NCBI GenBank assembly: GCA_035624215.1
Contig: DASPRY010000136.1
Location: forward strand, 1 to 64,000
Reading direction: 5' to 3'
DNA: 64,000 nt
From: JAFAGX01 sp035624215
Lineage (GTDB): Bacteria > Acidobacteriota > Terriglobia > Terriglobales > Acidobacteriaceae
A program made the position numbers and the translations under genes. Every line of letters begins with the position of its first letter. Position 1 is the stretch's first letter. The notes beneath the pieces are model-generated. The model did no database searches. It was not told where the DNA came from and saw only the letters and a list, made by a program, of their open reading frames with translations. Positions 52,291 through 60,922 of this stretch are shown in pieces.

Positions 52291-52838
52291 TTGAAATTCT
52301 TAATGGGCCTGCCGCCGTGGTCAGTGCCCGGTTATAAATACGAATGCAGTTCTCGTTATTCAGCGGAAACATCGTCGCCCGGCTGGCGGCTTCGCTGCAG
52401 CGAGAGAAACTATTAACAAGAAGGAACAGTCCGGCATACTAGCACAAATTTTTTCAGTTTACGGAAAAGTTTGCCAAAGAATTTTTCTGATCTGTCGATT
52501 CAAATCTCGATTAGAAAATTCTGTCAAGTAGCAACTCTATAACTGCCGCACAAGTAGTGCAGGATTGGGAAACCGGCGAAGGCCGCGCCCTTTGCACTTT
52601 TCACGGTGCAAATAGTTTGCCTTGTCGCAGAGTGGGAGCGCAGTGATGGCGCTCACACTGGGTTGCGTCATTGGCGCCTCTGGCGTTGAATCATGGCTGG
52701 AGTGATCAAGACCCGTTCCACGCATCGACGGTGGGTTTGCAAATCTGGCTGGTTTGCTCCCATTGCTGAGACTCATTTATACTTTTCGTTCCGCCCCGCG
52801 ATTGTATTTCCAGTGGAAACAGGAGTCGGTCAAGTTTA
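52291..52838. other. Probable replication origin region between dnaA and rpmH
   Basis: No gene is visible in these 548 bases between divergent dnaA and rpmH. An AT-rich stretch at about 52440-52535 could be the unwinding element. I found no perfect DnaA box (TTATCCACA); the nearest is TTATTCAGC near 52357, which is weak. The position between dnaA and rpmH is the main argument. It also contains the promoters of both genes. Confidence 0.5.
52754..52783 (+). promoter_or_regulatory. Candidate rpmH promoter
   Basis: TATACT at 52778-52783 is preceded after 18 bases by TTGCTC at 52754-52759. Transcription would begin about 50 bases before the rpmH ATG. Confidence 0.45.
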
Positions 52839-52994
52839 ATGCCCAAACGTACGTTCCAACCCAACCGGCGTCGGCGCTCGAAGACACATGGTTTTCGCAT
52901 CCGGATGAAAACTCAGGGTGGGCGGGCGGTGATCTCCCGCCGGCGCGCCAAAGGGCGCAAACGGGTTTCCGTGAAGCCCGGTTTCCGGGAATAG
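52839..52994 (+). CDS. rpmH: 50S ribosomal protein L34
   Basis: A 51-residue, highly basic protein: MPKRTFQPNRRRRSKTHGF at the start, then the typical RMKTQGGRAVISRRRAKGR segment. L34 binds 23S rRNA. Its C-terminus (RVSVKPGFRE) is a few residues longer than in E. coli. It is the first gene of the conserved rpmH-rnpA-yidD-yidC-jag-mnmE-mnmG cluster and opposite to dnaA, as in many bacteria. Confidence 0.97.
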   Translation: MPKRTFQPNRRRRSKTHGFRIRMKTQGGRAVISRRRAKGRKRVSVKPGFRE

Positions 52995-53034
52995 ATTTTC
53001 CTTTCGGAATTGCGGAAGCGTTTGCAACCTGAAT

Positions 53035-53472
53035 TTGGTGGTGAATGTGAGCGAGGTTGCTCCCCAAAACCTTCGCACCGCGTCTGGCACCGGCGCCGGC
53101 GCGCGGTTCCCACGCAGCCGGCGGTCGCTCCGGCATGGCGACTTCCAGCGGGTGTACAAGCGGGGCAAGCGCCACTTCGCCGCGCATATGACATTGTTTT
53201 ACCTGCTGAGAGCCGAGGGCGATGCAGCCCGGTTTGGTTTTAGTGTGGGGAAAGTTTTGGGCGGAGCGGTAGAGCGCAATCGAATGAAACGCCGCTTGCG
53301 GGAAGCGGTCCGTTTGAAGGCAGCGCAGATGGTTGTTCCGGTGGACGTGGTCATCCACCCAAAGAAATCCGCCCTCAAGACGGACTTTTCCGAGTTGAAG
53401 AGTGAGATCGGTGTGGCGTTTGGCATAATTGAAAAATCTATCCAAAAGCCTGCGCCTGGGAACAGCAAGTGA
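53035..53472 (+). CDS. rnpA: Ribonuclease P protein component
   Basis: About 145 residues. The RNase P protein signature is RFGFSVGKVLGGAVERNRMK followed by RRLREAVR; the N-terminal RRSLRHGDFQRVYKRGKRH is also family-like. It assists the RNase P RNA in 5' maturation of tRNA. The start is uncertain: TTG 53035, or GTG at 53038, 53041 or 53047; none has a good ribosome-binding site. The N-terminal 25 residues before RFPRSRR are therefore doubtful. Confidence 0.92.
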   Translation: MVVNVSEVAPQNLRTASGTGAGARFPRSRRSLRHGDFQRVYKRGKRHFAAHMTLFYLLRAEGDAARFGFSVGKVLGGAVERNRMKRRLREAVRLKAAQMVVPVDVVIHPKKSALKTDFSELKSEIGVAFGIIEKSIQKPAPGNSK

Positions 53473-53483
53473 TTCCGTAAACC

Positions 53484-53750
53484 ATGAACGGTATTGGCCA
53501 AAAGCTGGTGATAGGGCTGCTGCGCGGATATAAGCGGACGATCTCGCCCATGTTTCTTCCGGCCTGCCGCTATGTTCCGAGCTGTTCGGAATACGCGATG
53601 GAAGCAGTGGAGCGATACGGAGTGCTGCGGGGAAGCGCGAAAGCGGCCTGGCGGCTAATGCGTTGTCATCCGTTTGCCAAAGGCGGAGTGGATCCGGTAG
53701 TGAAGAACGAAAGCAGGACCATCGGCGAGCCGGATCTTTGTAGTCATTGA
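53484..53750 (+). CDS. yidD: Membrane protein insertion efficiency factor YidD
   Basis: An 88-residue protein with the family core LLRGYKRTISPMF then CRYVPSCSEYAMEAVERYG and RLMRCHPF. YidD sits at the membrane near YidC and aids insertion of inner-membrane proteins. It lies 11 bases after rnpA and 10 before yidC, in the standard order. Length is normal for the family. Confidence 0.95.
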   Translation: MNGIGQKLVIGLLRGYKRTISPMFLPACRYVPSCSEYAMEAVERYGVLRGSAKAAWRLMRCHPFAKGGVDPVVKNESRTIGEPDLCSH

Positions 53751-53760
53751 GAACGAGAAC

Positions 53761-55503
53761 TTGCCAGAATTTCAAAATCCTCAGCAAGAGCCGGGCATGG
53801 AGCGCCGGCTTCTGCTCGTGTTCGTGCTCACGTTTCTGGTAATACTGTTGTTCCAGCCGATCCTGAGAAAGTATCTGCCGCAACCGCCCTCGCCCACGCA
53901 GAACCAGTCTCAAGCACTGCCGCAACCGGCGCCTCCGCGAAATGAAACACAGGTCTCGCAGGTAATGCCGGCCACCGAGGCCGAGAAAGTCGCCACCAAG
54001 CAGGCAAGCTCAGAATCGCAGACGGTCATCGAAAGCGATCTTTACCGCATTACCTTCAGCAACCGCGGCGCACAAGTCACATCGTGGACCCTGAAGAAAT
54101 TTGATGATGACCACGGCAAACCGCTTGACCTCGTAAACAACGCGGCGGCTCAGAAATACGGTTTTCCGCTCTCGCTTTGGACCTACGACGAGAATCAGCG
54201 CAACAAGATCAATTCCGTGCTGTACGTCAGCTCCCACTCGGGGCCGCAGAGCGCTCCGACGGCAATCACTTTTGAATACGCGGACCAGGATTTGGCGGTG
54301 CGTAAGGTGTTACGTTTTGACCAGAGCTACGCGCTCCAGCTTGAAGTCTCAGTTTCCTTCAGAGGCAATGCAGTGACCGCGTTTGCCATGTGGCCGGCGG
54401 GTTTCGGAGATGAGAACTCACCGGTTGCCTATGCTCCCGGCCGCATCGAATACCAGTTCAACAGTACGGTGGACCGGCTGCAGGGAAAAAAGATCAGCAG
54501 TGGCGCGACTCTCCAAGGGCCGTTCGATTGGATTGCGACCACGGACCAGTACTTCGCGGGGGTCTTCATTCCCGACAATCCGCAGGATGTAGCCGCGGTC
54601 ACGTTGCGCAATTCTCTGGATATCCCAAAGGATCCCAAGAACCCGCAGGACACCATCAAGGTGGACGTGCTGGGTGTAGCTGCTGGAAATCTTCACGGGC
54701 CCACACTTGGGCGCATGTACGTAGGTCCGAAGGAATTGCGGAGCCTGGAAGCCGTGCCGGTGCCAACCATTACTGGCAAGAGTCCTGATCTTCGGGCGCT
54801 GATAAATTTTGGATTTTTCGAAGTGATCGCGCGCCCGTTATTCATATGGCTGCGGTGGACTTTCAAATATATTGGCAATTGGGGCTGGGCAATCGTCATA
54901 CAGACCATCGTCATCAACCTGGCGCTGTTGCCGTTGCGCGTTTCCAGCATGAAATCAGCCTTGAAGATGCAGCGCATTCAGCCACAAATGAACGTGATCA
55001 AGGAGAAGTACAAGAAGTACGGCATGCGCGATCCGCGGCGACAGGAGATGAATACGGAAATTGGCGAGCTGATGAAACGCGAAGGCGTAAGTCCGGTGGG
55101 CGGATGTTTGCCGATGGTGATTCAGATGCCATTCCTGTTCGCCTATTACAGCATGCTGGGCTCAGCGCTGGACCTGCGCCATGCGCACTGGCTGTGGATT
55201 CATGATCTTTCGTCTCCGGATCCGTACCTGATCTTGCCGATCGCGATCATCATTACGGGCCTCGCAACACAGCGCATGACGCCGCAGGCCGGCATCGATC
55301 CGTCGCAACAGAAGATGATGAACCTGATGATGCCGGTGATGTTCGGGATTATCAGCTACCGACTAGCTGCGGGATTGTGCCTGTACTGGGTGGTGGGAAG
55401 TTTAATCGCCATTGTGCAACAGGCAGTAATGAACCGCACCAGCCTGGGCCAGGAAATGCGTGAGGTGGCGCTGAAGAGGGCGAGAAAGAAGGAGAAGAAG
55501 TAA
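53761..55503 (+). CDS. yidC: Membrane protein insertase YidC
   Basis: A 580-residue insertase. An N-terminal membrane anchor (LLLVFVLTFLVILLF) is followed by a large periplasmic beta domain at about 85-335 and a C-terminal core of five membrane segments (IRPLFIWLRWTFKYIGNWG-like, LPMVIQMPFLFAYYSML, LCLYWVVGSLIAIVQQ). It inserts proteins into the inner membrane alone or with SecYEG. The start is a TTG at 53761 giving MPEFQNPQQEPG; an ATG at 53797 is the alternative. The end is basic (KRARKKEKK), as usual. Confidence 0.96.
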   Translation: MPEFQNPQQEPGMERRLLLVFVLTFLVILLFQPILRKYLPQPPSPTQNQSQALPQPAPPRNETQVSQVMPATEAEKVATKQASSESQTVIESDLYRITFSNRGAQVTSWTLKKFDDDHGKPLDLVNNAAAQKYGFPLSLWTYDENQRNKINSVLYVSSHSGPQSAPTAITFEYADQDLAVRKVLRFDQSYALQLEVSVSFRGNAVTAFAMWPAGFGDENSPVAYAPGRIEYQFNSTVDRLQGKKISSGATLQGPFDWIATTDQYFAGVFIPDNPQDVAAVTLRNSLDIPKDPKNPQDTIKVDVLGVAAGNLHGPTLGRMYVGPKELRSLEAVPVPTITGKSPDLRALINFGFFEVIARPLFIWLRWTFKYIGNWGWAIVIQTIVINLALLPLRVSSMKSALKMQRIQPQMNVIKEKYKKYGMRDPRRQEMNTEIGELMKREGVSPVGGCLPMVIQMPFLFAYYSMLGSALDLRHAHWLWIHDLSSPDPYLILPIAIIITGLATQRMTPQAGIDPSQQKMMNLMMPVMFGIISYRLAAGLCLYWVVGSLIAIVQQAVMNRTSLGQEMREVALKRARKKEKK

Positions 55504-55609
55504 AGCCGGACACTTAGCAGTTAGCAATTGGCATTTAGCCACGGCGGTTCTAAGGACGCCCATGGACGAAATGCTACCTGGCTAAAAGCTAGCAGCCAAG
55601 AACTGATTC

Positions 55610-56146
55610 ATGCCTATTGCTGACAAAGTCGCTGCCGCCAAGAAAATAGACGAACTGCTACGAGCAATCGTCAGCCTGGGCGGTTTACGTCTGAAATACC
55701 GGATTACGGTTGATCCTCCTCCGCCGGAAGAACGCGACTGGGAACGACCGCAGATCCTAGTCGAGCTTTCCGGTCCCGACTCTACGTTGCTGCTGGAGCG
55801 CGGCGGCGAGTTGCTGCGCGGCATTGAGTTGCTCGCGATCGAGATGCTTCGCCTTCCATCCAATGAACACGAAAAGGTGAGCTTCGACTGCATGAACCAG
55901 CGAGCGATGCGAATTGAAGAACTTCGCATGGCGGCAACCGTTGCTGCGGAAAAAGTTCGCAACACCGGTGTGCCTTACGAGTTTGCACCGATGTCCTCGC
56001 GCGAGCGTCGCATTTTGCATTTGGCGTTGCGGGACTACACCGACCTCCATACCGAAAGCCGGGGAGAAGGTCCACGCCGGTGTTTAGTGGTGTATCCGAA
56101 AAACTACAAACCTGCCGCCAAGCCGGTGCCGAAGACCATCCCATAG
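55610..56146 (+). CDS. jag: Jag/KhpB-like RNA-binding protein (KH and R3H domains)
   Basis: A 178-residue protein. A KH-like region at about 10-95 is followed by an R3H domain with SSRERRILHLALRDY then TESRGEGPRRCLVVYP. The N-terminal Jag_N domain of longer homologues is absent. It is placed between yidC and mnmE, exactly where jag occurs. In other bacteria it binds RNA with KhpA and affects cell division and wall synthesis. The ATG is at 55610. Confidence 0.9.
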   Translation: MPIADKVAAAKKIDELLRAIVSLGGLRLKYRITVDPPPPEERDWERPQILVELSGPDSTLLLERGGELLRGIELLAIEMLRLPSNEHEKVSFDCMNQRAMRIEELRMAATVAAEKVRNTGVPYEFAPMSSRERRILHLALRDYTDLHTESRGEGPRRCLVVYPKNYKPAAKPVPKTIP

Positions 56147-56210
56147 TCAGTCCCCAGCACTCCTTGCGTCTACGCTTGAAACTTGAGAGCAGAAAATCGA
56201 AACTGAACTT

Positions 56211-57635
56211 GTGAACCTGGACGACACAATTGTCGCTATTGCCACGCCACCCGGACGGGGCGGCATCGGGGTGGTTCGCCTGGCGGGGCCGGAGGCGAAG
56301 AGCATTGCCCTGCCCATGCTGCATCTGAAGCACGAGCTTGAACCGGGCCGGGCAATGTTTTGTGAACTCATCGAACCGGACGGTGTGGGCGCTCTCGCCC
56401 GCGGAACTTCACAGAACGAATCTACGCGGCCGGGGGCGGCCGCGCCACACAGCCAGCGCATCGACGAGGTCGTCGTGACTTACTTTGCCAAACCCCACTC
56501 CTACACTACTGATGACATCATCGAAATTTCGGCCCACGGATCGCCGGTGGTTTTGCGACGCATCGTCGAATTGGCAAGCGCTCGCGGCGCGCGCCTAGCC
56601 GAGCCGGGTGAGTTCACTATGCGCGCCTTCCTGAATGGCCGAATTGATCTTACTCAAGCCGAGGCGGTACGCGACCTGATCGATTCGCAGACGCTGTTTC
56701 AGGCGAAAGTCGCGGCCCAGCAACTTGAAGGTGCGCTTTCACGGCGTCTGCAACCGATCAAACAGAAACTAGTTGAGCTGATTGCTGCTTTGGAGGCGGG
56801 AATAGATTTTGCAGAAGACGACGTTTCCGTGCTTCCCAGTGAACGCATCATGCAGCGCCTTGCGGAGGTTCAGACCCCTTTAGAGGAACTGGCGACTTCA
56901 TTTGCTTACGGAAAAGTGGTGCATGAAGGCCTGATTCTGGCAATCGTAGGACGGCCAAACGTCGGCAAATCGAGTCTGTTCAATCGCTTGGTTGAGCGCG
57001 ATAGGGCCATTGTGACAGCCACGCCGGGCACGACGCGGGATTTGGTCAGCGAAACGGTTGCCATCGGCGGGATTCCGGTAAAACTGGTCGACACGGCTGG
57101 GATCCGCCGCGCGCTTGACGAAGCGGAAAGTATCGGGATCGGCAAATCGATGGAGGCACTCGCCGACGCTGATTTGGTTCTGGTCGTCGTGGATTCTTCG
57201 CAGCCGGCTGCAGCGGAAGATAAGGAATTGTTGCTGCAGGTGAATGGACGGCCGGCGATTGTAGTGCAGAACAAATCCGATATAGGCAGTTCTCAGTTCA
57301 CTGTTCCCAGTTCTCAGCTCACATCGGTGCGCACTTCGGCAATTACCGGTCAAGGCATTCCCGAATTACGCGACGAAATCCTGCGCCATGTAGGAGGGAA
57401 GGCTGGTGCGGAAGTTGAGACTGGGTTTCTGACCAATATCCGCCACAGAAACCTGGTTCTTGAGTCCATCAAGGCGCTGGATGCAGCCCAGAGCGCGGTC
57501 AAGACGACGATACCTCACGAGATGCTGCTACTCGATTTGTACAACGCTTTGCGCCCCCTGGATGAAATTACCGGCGCTACAACGACCGACGACATTCTTA
57601 ACCTTATCTTCAGCACGTTTTGCGTTGGGAAGTAG
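56211..57635 (+). CDS. mnmE: tRNA modification GTPase MnmE
   Basis: A 474-residue GTPase that with MnmG modifies wobble uridine (cmnm5U). An N-terminal folate-binding domain (TIVAIATPPGRGGIGVVRL), helical domain and G domain with GRPNVGKSS (G1), DTAGIR (G3) and NKSD (G4); the C-terminus FCVGK carries the catalytic Cys. Two stretches look inserted: about residues 58-83 (ARGTSQNESTRPGAAAPHSQ), partly encoded by a palindromic repeat, and residues 359-371 (SSQFTVPSSQLTS) encoded by a direct repeat just after G4. The frame is intact. The start is a GTG at 56211. Confidence 0.96.
   Translation: MNLDDTIVAIATPPGRGGIGVVRLAGPEAKSIALPMLHLKHELEPGRAMFCELIEPDGVGALARGTSQNESTRPGAAAPHSQRIDEVVVTYFAKPHSYTTDDIIEISAHGSPVVLRRIVELASARGARLAEPGEFTMRAFLNGRIDLTQAEAVRDLIDSQTLFQAKVAAQQLEGALSRRLQPIKQKLVELIAALEAGIDFAEDDVSVLPSERIMQRLAEVQTPLEELATSFAYGKVVHEGLILAIVGRPNVGKSSLFNRLVERDRAIVTATPGTTRDLVSETVAIGGIPVKLVDTAGIRRALDEAESIGIGKSMEALADADLVLVVVDSSQPAAAEDKELLLQVNGRPAIVVQNKSDIGSSQFTVPSSQLTSVRTSAITGQGIPELRDEILRHVGGKAGAEVETGFLTNIRHRNLVLESIKALDAAQSAVKTTIPHEMLLLDLYNALRPLDEITGATTTDDILNLIFSTFCVGK
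56425..56444. repeat. Palindromic repeat inside mnmE
   Basis: CGCGGCCG and CGGCCGCG form a perfect hairpin around GGGG, followed by CCACAC, as in the intergenic repeats at 33646 and 45496. It is translated in frame. Confidence 0.75.
57287..57317. repeat. Direct repeat inside mnmE
   Basis: CAGTTCTCAG occurs at 57287-57296 and 57308-57317, 21 bases apart, so the frame is kept. The words resemble stutter-like intergenic sequences near 8480 and 55515. Confidence 0.7.
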
Positions 57636-57699
57636 GCCCGCGAAAGCGCTGGGATGGTTGTTTTACAATGGTGGTATTCCCACCGGGGATTTTCGCTGG

Positions 57700-59715
57700 A
57701 TGGCACAATTCACCGAACATTTCGACGTGGTCGTAGTCGGCGCCGGCCATGCTGGTTGTGAGGCCGGGATGGCTTCGGCTCGCATGGGCCTGAAGACGGC
57801 GCTGTACACGCTCAACGTCGACCTCATTGCGCAAATGTCCTGCAACCCGGCTGTGGGTGGAATAGCGAAGGGGCACCTGGTGCGGGAAGTGGATGCGCTG
57901 GGCGGCATTATGGGCGAAGTCACCGACGCTGTTGGCATCCAGTTTCGTCTGCTGAACACTTCGCGCGGCCCTGCCGTTTGGTCCCCGCGCGCGCAATGCG
58001 ACAAACAGGCTTACCGCTTGAAGATGCGCGAGTTCCTGGAATCGCAGAATAACTTGACGGTCAAGCAAGCTGAGGTTGCGGATTTGATTGTCGAGGAGTT
58101 GCCGGGTGGACTGCGAATTTGCCGGGGCGTCCGTCTTCGCGATGGGCGAACGGTTGGCGCGTCCGCCGTGATCATCACCACCGGCACATTTCTGAATGGA
58201 CTGATTCATTGTGGCGAGCAACAATACCCGGCTGGCCGTTCAGGCGAACCTCCAGCTGTGCTGCTGGGTGAAGCGCTAAAGCGGCTGGGCCTGCGCGGAT
58301 GCCGGCTGAAGACGGGCACACCCCCTCGCCTTGACGGACGCACGATCGACTGGCCGCGTTTTCAGCTTCAGCCTGGCGACCCCGATCCCACGCCTTTCAG
58401 CTTTCGCAGCAAGCGCGTGGCACATCAAGACTCGCAAGTGCCCTGCTACATCGCGTGGACGACCCCGGAAACGCACCGCATCATTCGCGAGAATGTCCAC
58501 CGTTCTCCCATGTACAGCGGCCAGATCAAGTCGATTGGGCCGCGATATTGCCCATCGATTGAAGACAAGATTGTAAAGTTTCCTGACAAGACGACGCACC
58601 AACTGTTCCTCGAGCCTGAAGGCCTGAACACGCATGAAATTTATGTTAACGGGATGAGCACTTCCTTGCCGGTGGAGGTGCAGTTCGCTATTTTGAAGTC
58701 GATTCCGGGACTTGAAAGCGCGGAAATGCTCCGGCCCGGCTACGCGATTGAGTATGACTCGATCGATCCAACCGAACTTGAACGCACCCTAGAAACGAAA
58801 AGGATTGACGGCCTTTTTTTGGCCGGCCAAATCAACGGTACGAGCGGCTACGAGGAAGCCGCCTGCCAAGGACTGATGGCGGGAATCAATGCGGCGCTGA
58901 AAGTGAAGAAGGAGCAAGCGCTGATCCTGGACCGCACGGAAGCCTACACGGCAATACTGATCGACGATCTAATCTCGAAGGGGACCAACGAGCCGTATCG
59001 CATGTTTACCTCGCGGGCGGAGTTCCGTCTGCACCTGCGGATCGACAATGCCGACAGGCGCCTTACGCCATATGGCCGTCGCGTTGGCTTGATTTCGGAC
59101 AAAGCCTGGACGGACTTTCTAGCGAAGCAAGAGCGCCTGGAAGCCATGAAGCGCGTTCTTCAGGAAACTAAATTGACAAGCGAGATGCTGGAAAAGATCT
59201 TGGATGGCGAGCGAGCCCCGCAAGAGAAAACCTCTACGTTGCCCCAGCAGAACGTGAGCAGCGACAGGGCAACAGGGTTGTCAACCACGTTGGGGCAAAC
59301 CTTTGCTCAACTACTGAAACGGCCGGAGATCTCGGTGGAGCAACTCGTGCCGGTTCTGCGCGAGCTGAATCTTGGATTCTTCGAACGAAATGGCGCAGCT
59401 TCGATCTCGTCCGAGATCCGCAACGAGCTTAAGTCAGTTGAAACTGAAATCAAGTACGAAGGTTATCTTCAGCAGCAACAGCGCGCGATCGAGCGCCTCA
59501 AGAGGGCCGAGCAACGCAACATTCCCGAGTGGTTTGACTATCGTTCGGTGAGCGGCCTCTCCCGGGAAATGCAGGAAACACTGGTAAAAGTTCGGCCACG
59601 CACGCTGGCGCAAGCCTCGCGCATTCCGGGTGTGACCCCGGCGGCAGTTTCGCTTGTTAATGTGTACATCGAGATTCAGGCGCGGCGAAGAGAACAGGCC
59701 ACAGCGGCGGTATGA
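57700..59715 (+). CDS. mnmG: tRNA uridine 5-carboxymethylaminomethyl modification enzyme MnmG
   Basis: A 671-residue FAD enzyme, the partner of MnmE. The Rossmann motif is VVVGAGHAGCEA at the N-terminus; CNPAVGGIAKGHLVREVDALGG, the GLRGCRLKTGTPPRLDGR segment and YEEAACQGLMAGINAA are diagnostic. I start at the ATG at 57700, 64 bases after mnmE; the longer open frame overlaps mnmE. Around residues 505-535 there is an extra Gln/Ser/Thr-rich segment encoded by DNA with an inverted repeat, which makes it about 40 residues longer than E. coli MnmG. Confidence 0.97.
   Translation: MAQFTEHFDVVVVGAGHAGCEAGMASARMGLKTALYTLNVDLIAQMSCNPAVGGIAKGHLVREVDALGGIMGEVTDAVGIQFRLLNTSRGPAVWSPRAQCDKQAYRLKMREFLESQNNLTVKQAEVADLIVEELPGGLRICRGVRLRDGRTVGASAVIITTGTFLNGLIHCGEQQYPAGRSGEPPAVLLGEALKRLGLRGCRLKTGTPPRLDGRTIDWPRFQLQPGDPDPTPFSFRSKRVAHQDSQVPCYIAWTTPETHRIIRENVHRSPMYSGQIKSIGPRYCPSIEDKIVKFPDKTTHQLFLEPEGLNTHEIYVNGMSTSLPVEVQFAILKSIPGLESAEMLRPGYAIEYDSIDPTELERTLETKRIDGLFLAGQINGTSGYEEAACQGLMAGINAALKVKKEQALILDRTEAYTAILIDDLISKGTNEPYRMFTSRAEFRLHLRIDNADRRLTPYGRRVGLISDKAWTDFLAKQERLEAMKRVLQETKLTSEMLEKILDGERAPQEKTSTLPQQNVSSDRATGLSTTLGQTFAQLLKRPEISVEQLVPVLRELNLGFFERNGAASISSEIRNELKSVETEIKYEGYLQQQQRAIERLKRAEQRNIPEWFDYRSVSGLSREMQETLVKVRPRTLAQASRIPGVTPAAVSLVNVYIEIQARRREQATAAV
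59239..59298. repeat. Inverted repeat inside mnmG
   Basis: TTGCCCCA (59239-59246) is inverted as TGGGGCAA (59291-59298) around 44 bases. It coincides with a non-conserved, low-complexity segment of MnmG. Confidence 0.6.
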
Positions 59716-59743
59716 AGGTTTGGTACCCGGGCAGAGAAGGTCT

Positions 59744-60235
59744 ATGACGTCCGTTCACTATGCAAGGATCGCGAGCCCGGTCGGATCGCTGCTGCTCGTC
59801 GGGGACCAGACCGGACTGCGAAAAATTTTCTTCGAGAATGGAAGAGATCACGCAAGGCTGGAGCCTTCGTGGAAAGAAGACATAGAATTTTTAGAGGAGA
59901 CGATTGCAGAGCTTCGGTCTTATTTTGCGGGAGAGCTCGAGGAATTCGACCTGCCGCTCGCACCCGTAGGCACTGCATTTCAACTGAAGGTGTGGAAGCG
60001 TCTTTGTGAAATTCCTTACGGCGAGACGATCTCGTATGGCGAGTTAGCACGCCGCATCGGGAATCCGAAGGCTTCGAGGGCGGTCGGGTTGGCCAATGGC
60101 GCGAATCCGATTCCGATCGTGATCCCATGCCATCGAGTAATTGGCAGCAACGGCAAGCTAACCGGTTATGGCGGAGGTCTGCCAATCAAGGAAAAACTGC
60201 TTGCTCTCGAGCGTCGGCAGCTTCGTCTTTTGTGA
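59744..60235 (+). CDS. ogt: Methylated-DNA-[protein]-cysteine S-methyltransferase
   Basis: A 163-residue suicide repair protein that takes methyl groups from O6-methylguanine. The acceptor is Cys129 in IPIVIPCHRVIG; the helix-turn-helix region AFQLKVWKRLCEIPYGETIS and LTGYGGGLPIKEKLLALE are typical. No AraC-like Ada domain is present. I start at the ATG at 59744; it overlaps nothing and follows mnmG by 28 bases. Confidence 0.95.
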   Translation: MTSVHYARIASPVGSLLLVGDQTGLRKIFFENGRDHARLEPSWKEDIEFLEETIAELRSYFAGELEEFDLPLAPVGTAFQLKVWKRLCEIPYGETISYGELARRIGNPKASRAVGLANGANPIPIVIPCHRVIGSNGKLTGYGGGLPIKEKLLALERRQLRLL

Positions 60236-60317
60236 CTTTCGCTTTCTTTGAGAGCGCGGGCGTAGTCGGTTAATATAGAGCAACAAGAAGGAACACACTC
60301 CGTTTTCCAGCATACCT

Positions 60318-60908
60318 ATGAAGAAAAGCTATCTGACGATTTCGGCCCTGATTCTCTTCCTGGCTACTTTTGTCTTCGCGCAGGAGCCGGTCAACCCAGT
60401 CCTGCGACCGCCAAAGGGCGCGCAAGTAGCGATTGTGGTGTTTGAGGACCTTGAGTGTCCGGATTGCCGCCGCGCGGCACCGCTGCTTGATGAAGCGGCC
60501 AAGACCTACAAGATTCCGCTGGTGGCGCACGACTTTCCACTACCTTTTCACAAATGGTCATTTGAAGCGGCGGTGATCGCCCGGTATTTTGACGCGCAAT
60601 CGAAGCAGCTTGGCCACGAGTATCGCGATTACATGTTCGAGCACCAGCCGGAGATTACGCCAGAGAACATGCGGGCTTTTTCAGAGAAATTTGCCGCTGA
60701 CCACAAAACCAGTCTTCCCTTTGTGATCGATCCGCAGGGCAAGCTGGCGGCCGAAGTCACCGCCGATCGCGATCTCGGCAAGTCCATACACCTGGAGCAC
60801 ACCCCCACGATTTACGTAGTGAGTAACCGAACGCAGGGCAAGCCGTTTGTGGAAGTGGTGGATCGCAGCCAGCTATTTCAGTTGATCGATGCAATGAAAG
60901 CGGAATAG
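60318..60908 (+). CDS. Exported DsbA-like thioredoxin-fold protein
   Basis: A 196-residue protein with a signal peptide (LTISALILFLATFVFA) and a thioredoxin fold with active site CPDC (Cys47 and Cys50 in EDLECPDCRRA) and a cis-proline in EHTPTIYV. The insertion between is helical, as in DsbA and the DsbA-like family of bacterial reductants or oxidases. It probably acts on disulfides in the periplasm. The direction (oxidase or isomerase) cannot be told from sequence. It stands alone after ogt. Confidence 0.9.
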   Translation: MKKSYLTISALILFLATFVFAQEPVNPVLRPPKGAQVAIVVFEDLECPDCRRAAPLLDEAAKTYKIPLVAHDFPLPFHKWSFEAAVIARYFDAQSKQLGHEYRDYMFEHQPEITPENMRAFSEKFAADHKTSLPFVIDPQGKLAAEVTADRDLGKSIHLEHTPTIYVVSNRTQGKPFVEVVDRSQLFQLIDAMKAE

Positions 60909-60922
60909 CGGGCTGCGGAACT

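Noticed and set aside
51382..52416. 344-codon open frame opposite dnaA
   Set aside because: It is antisense to dnaA, without domains or a start signal.
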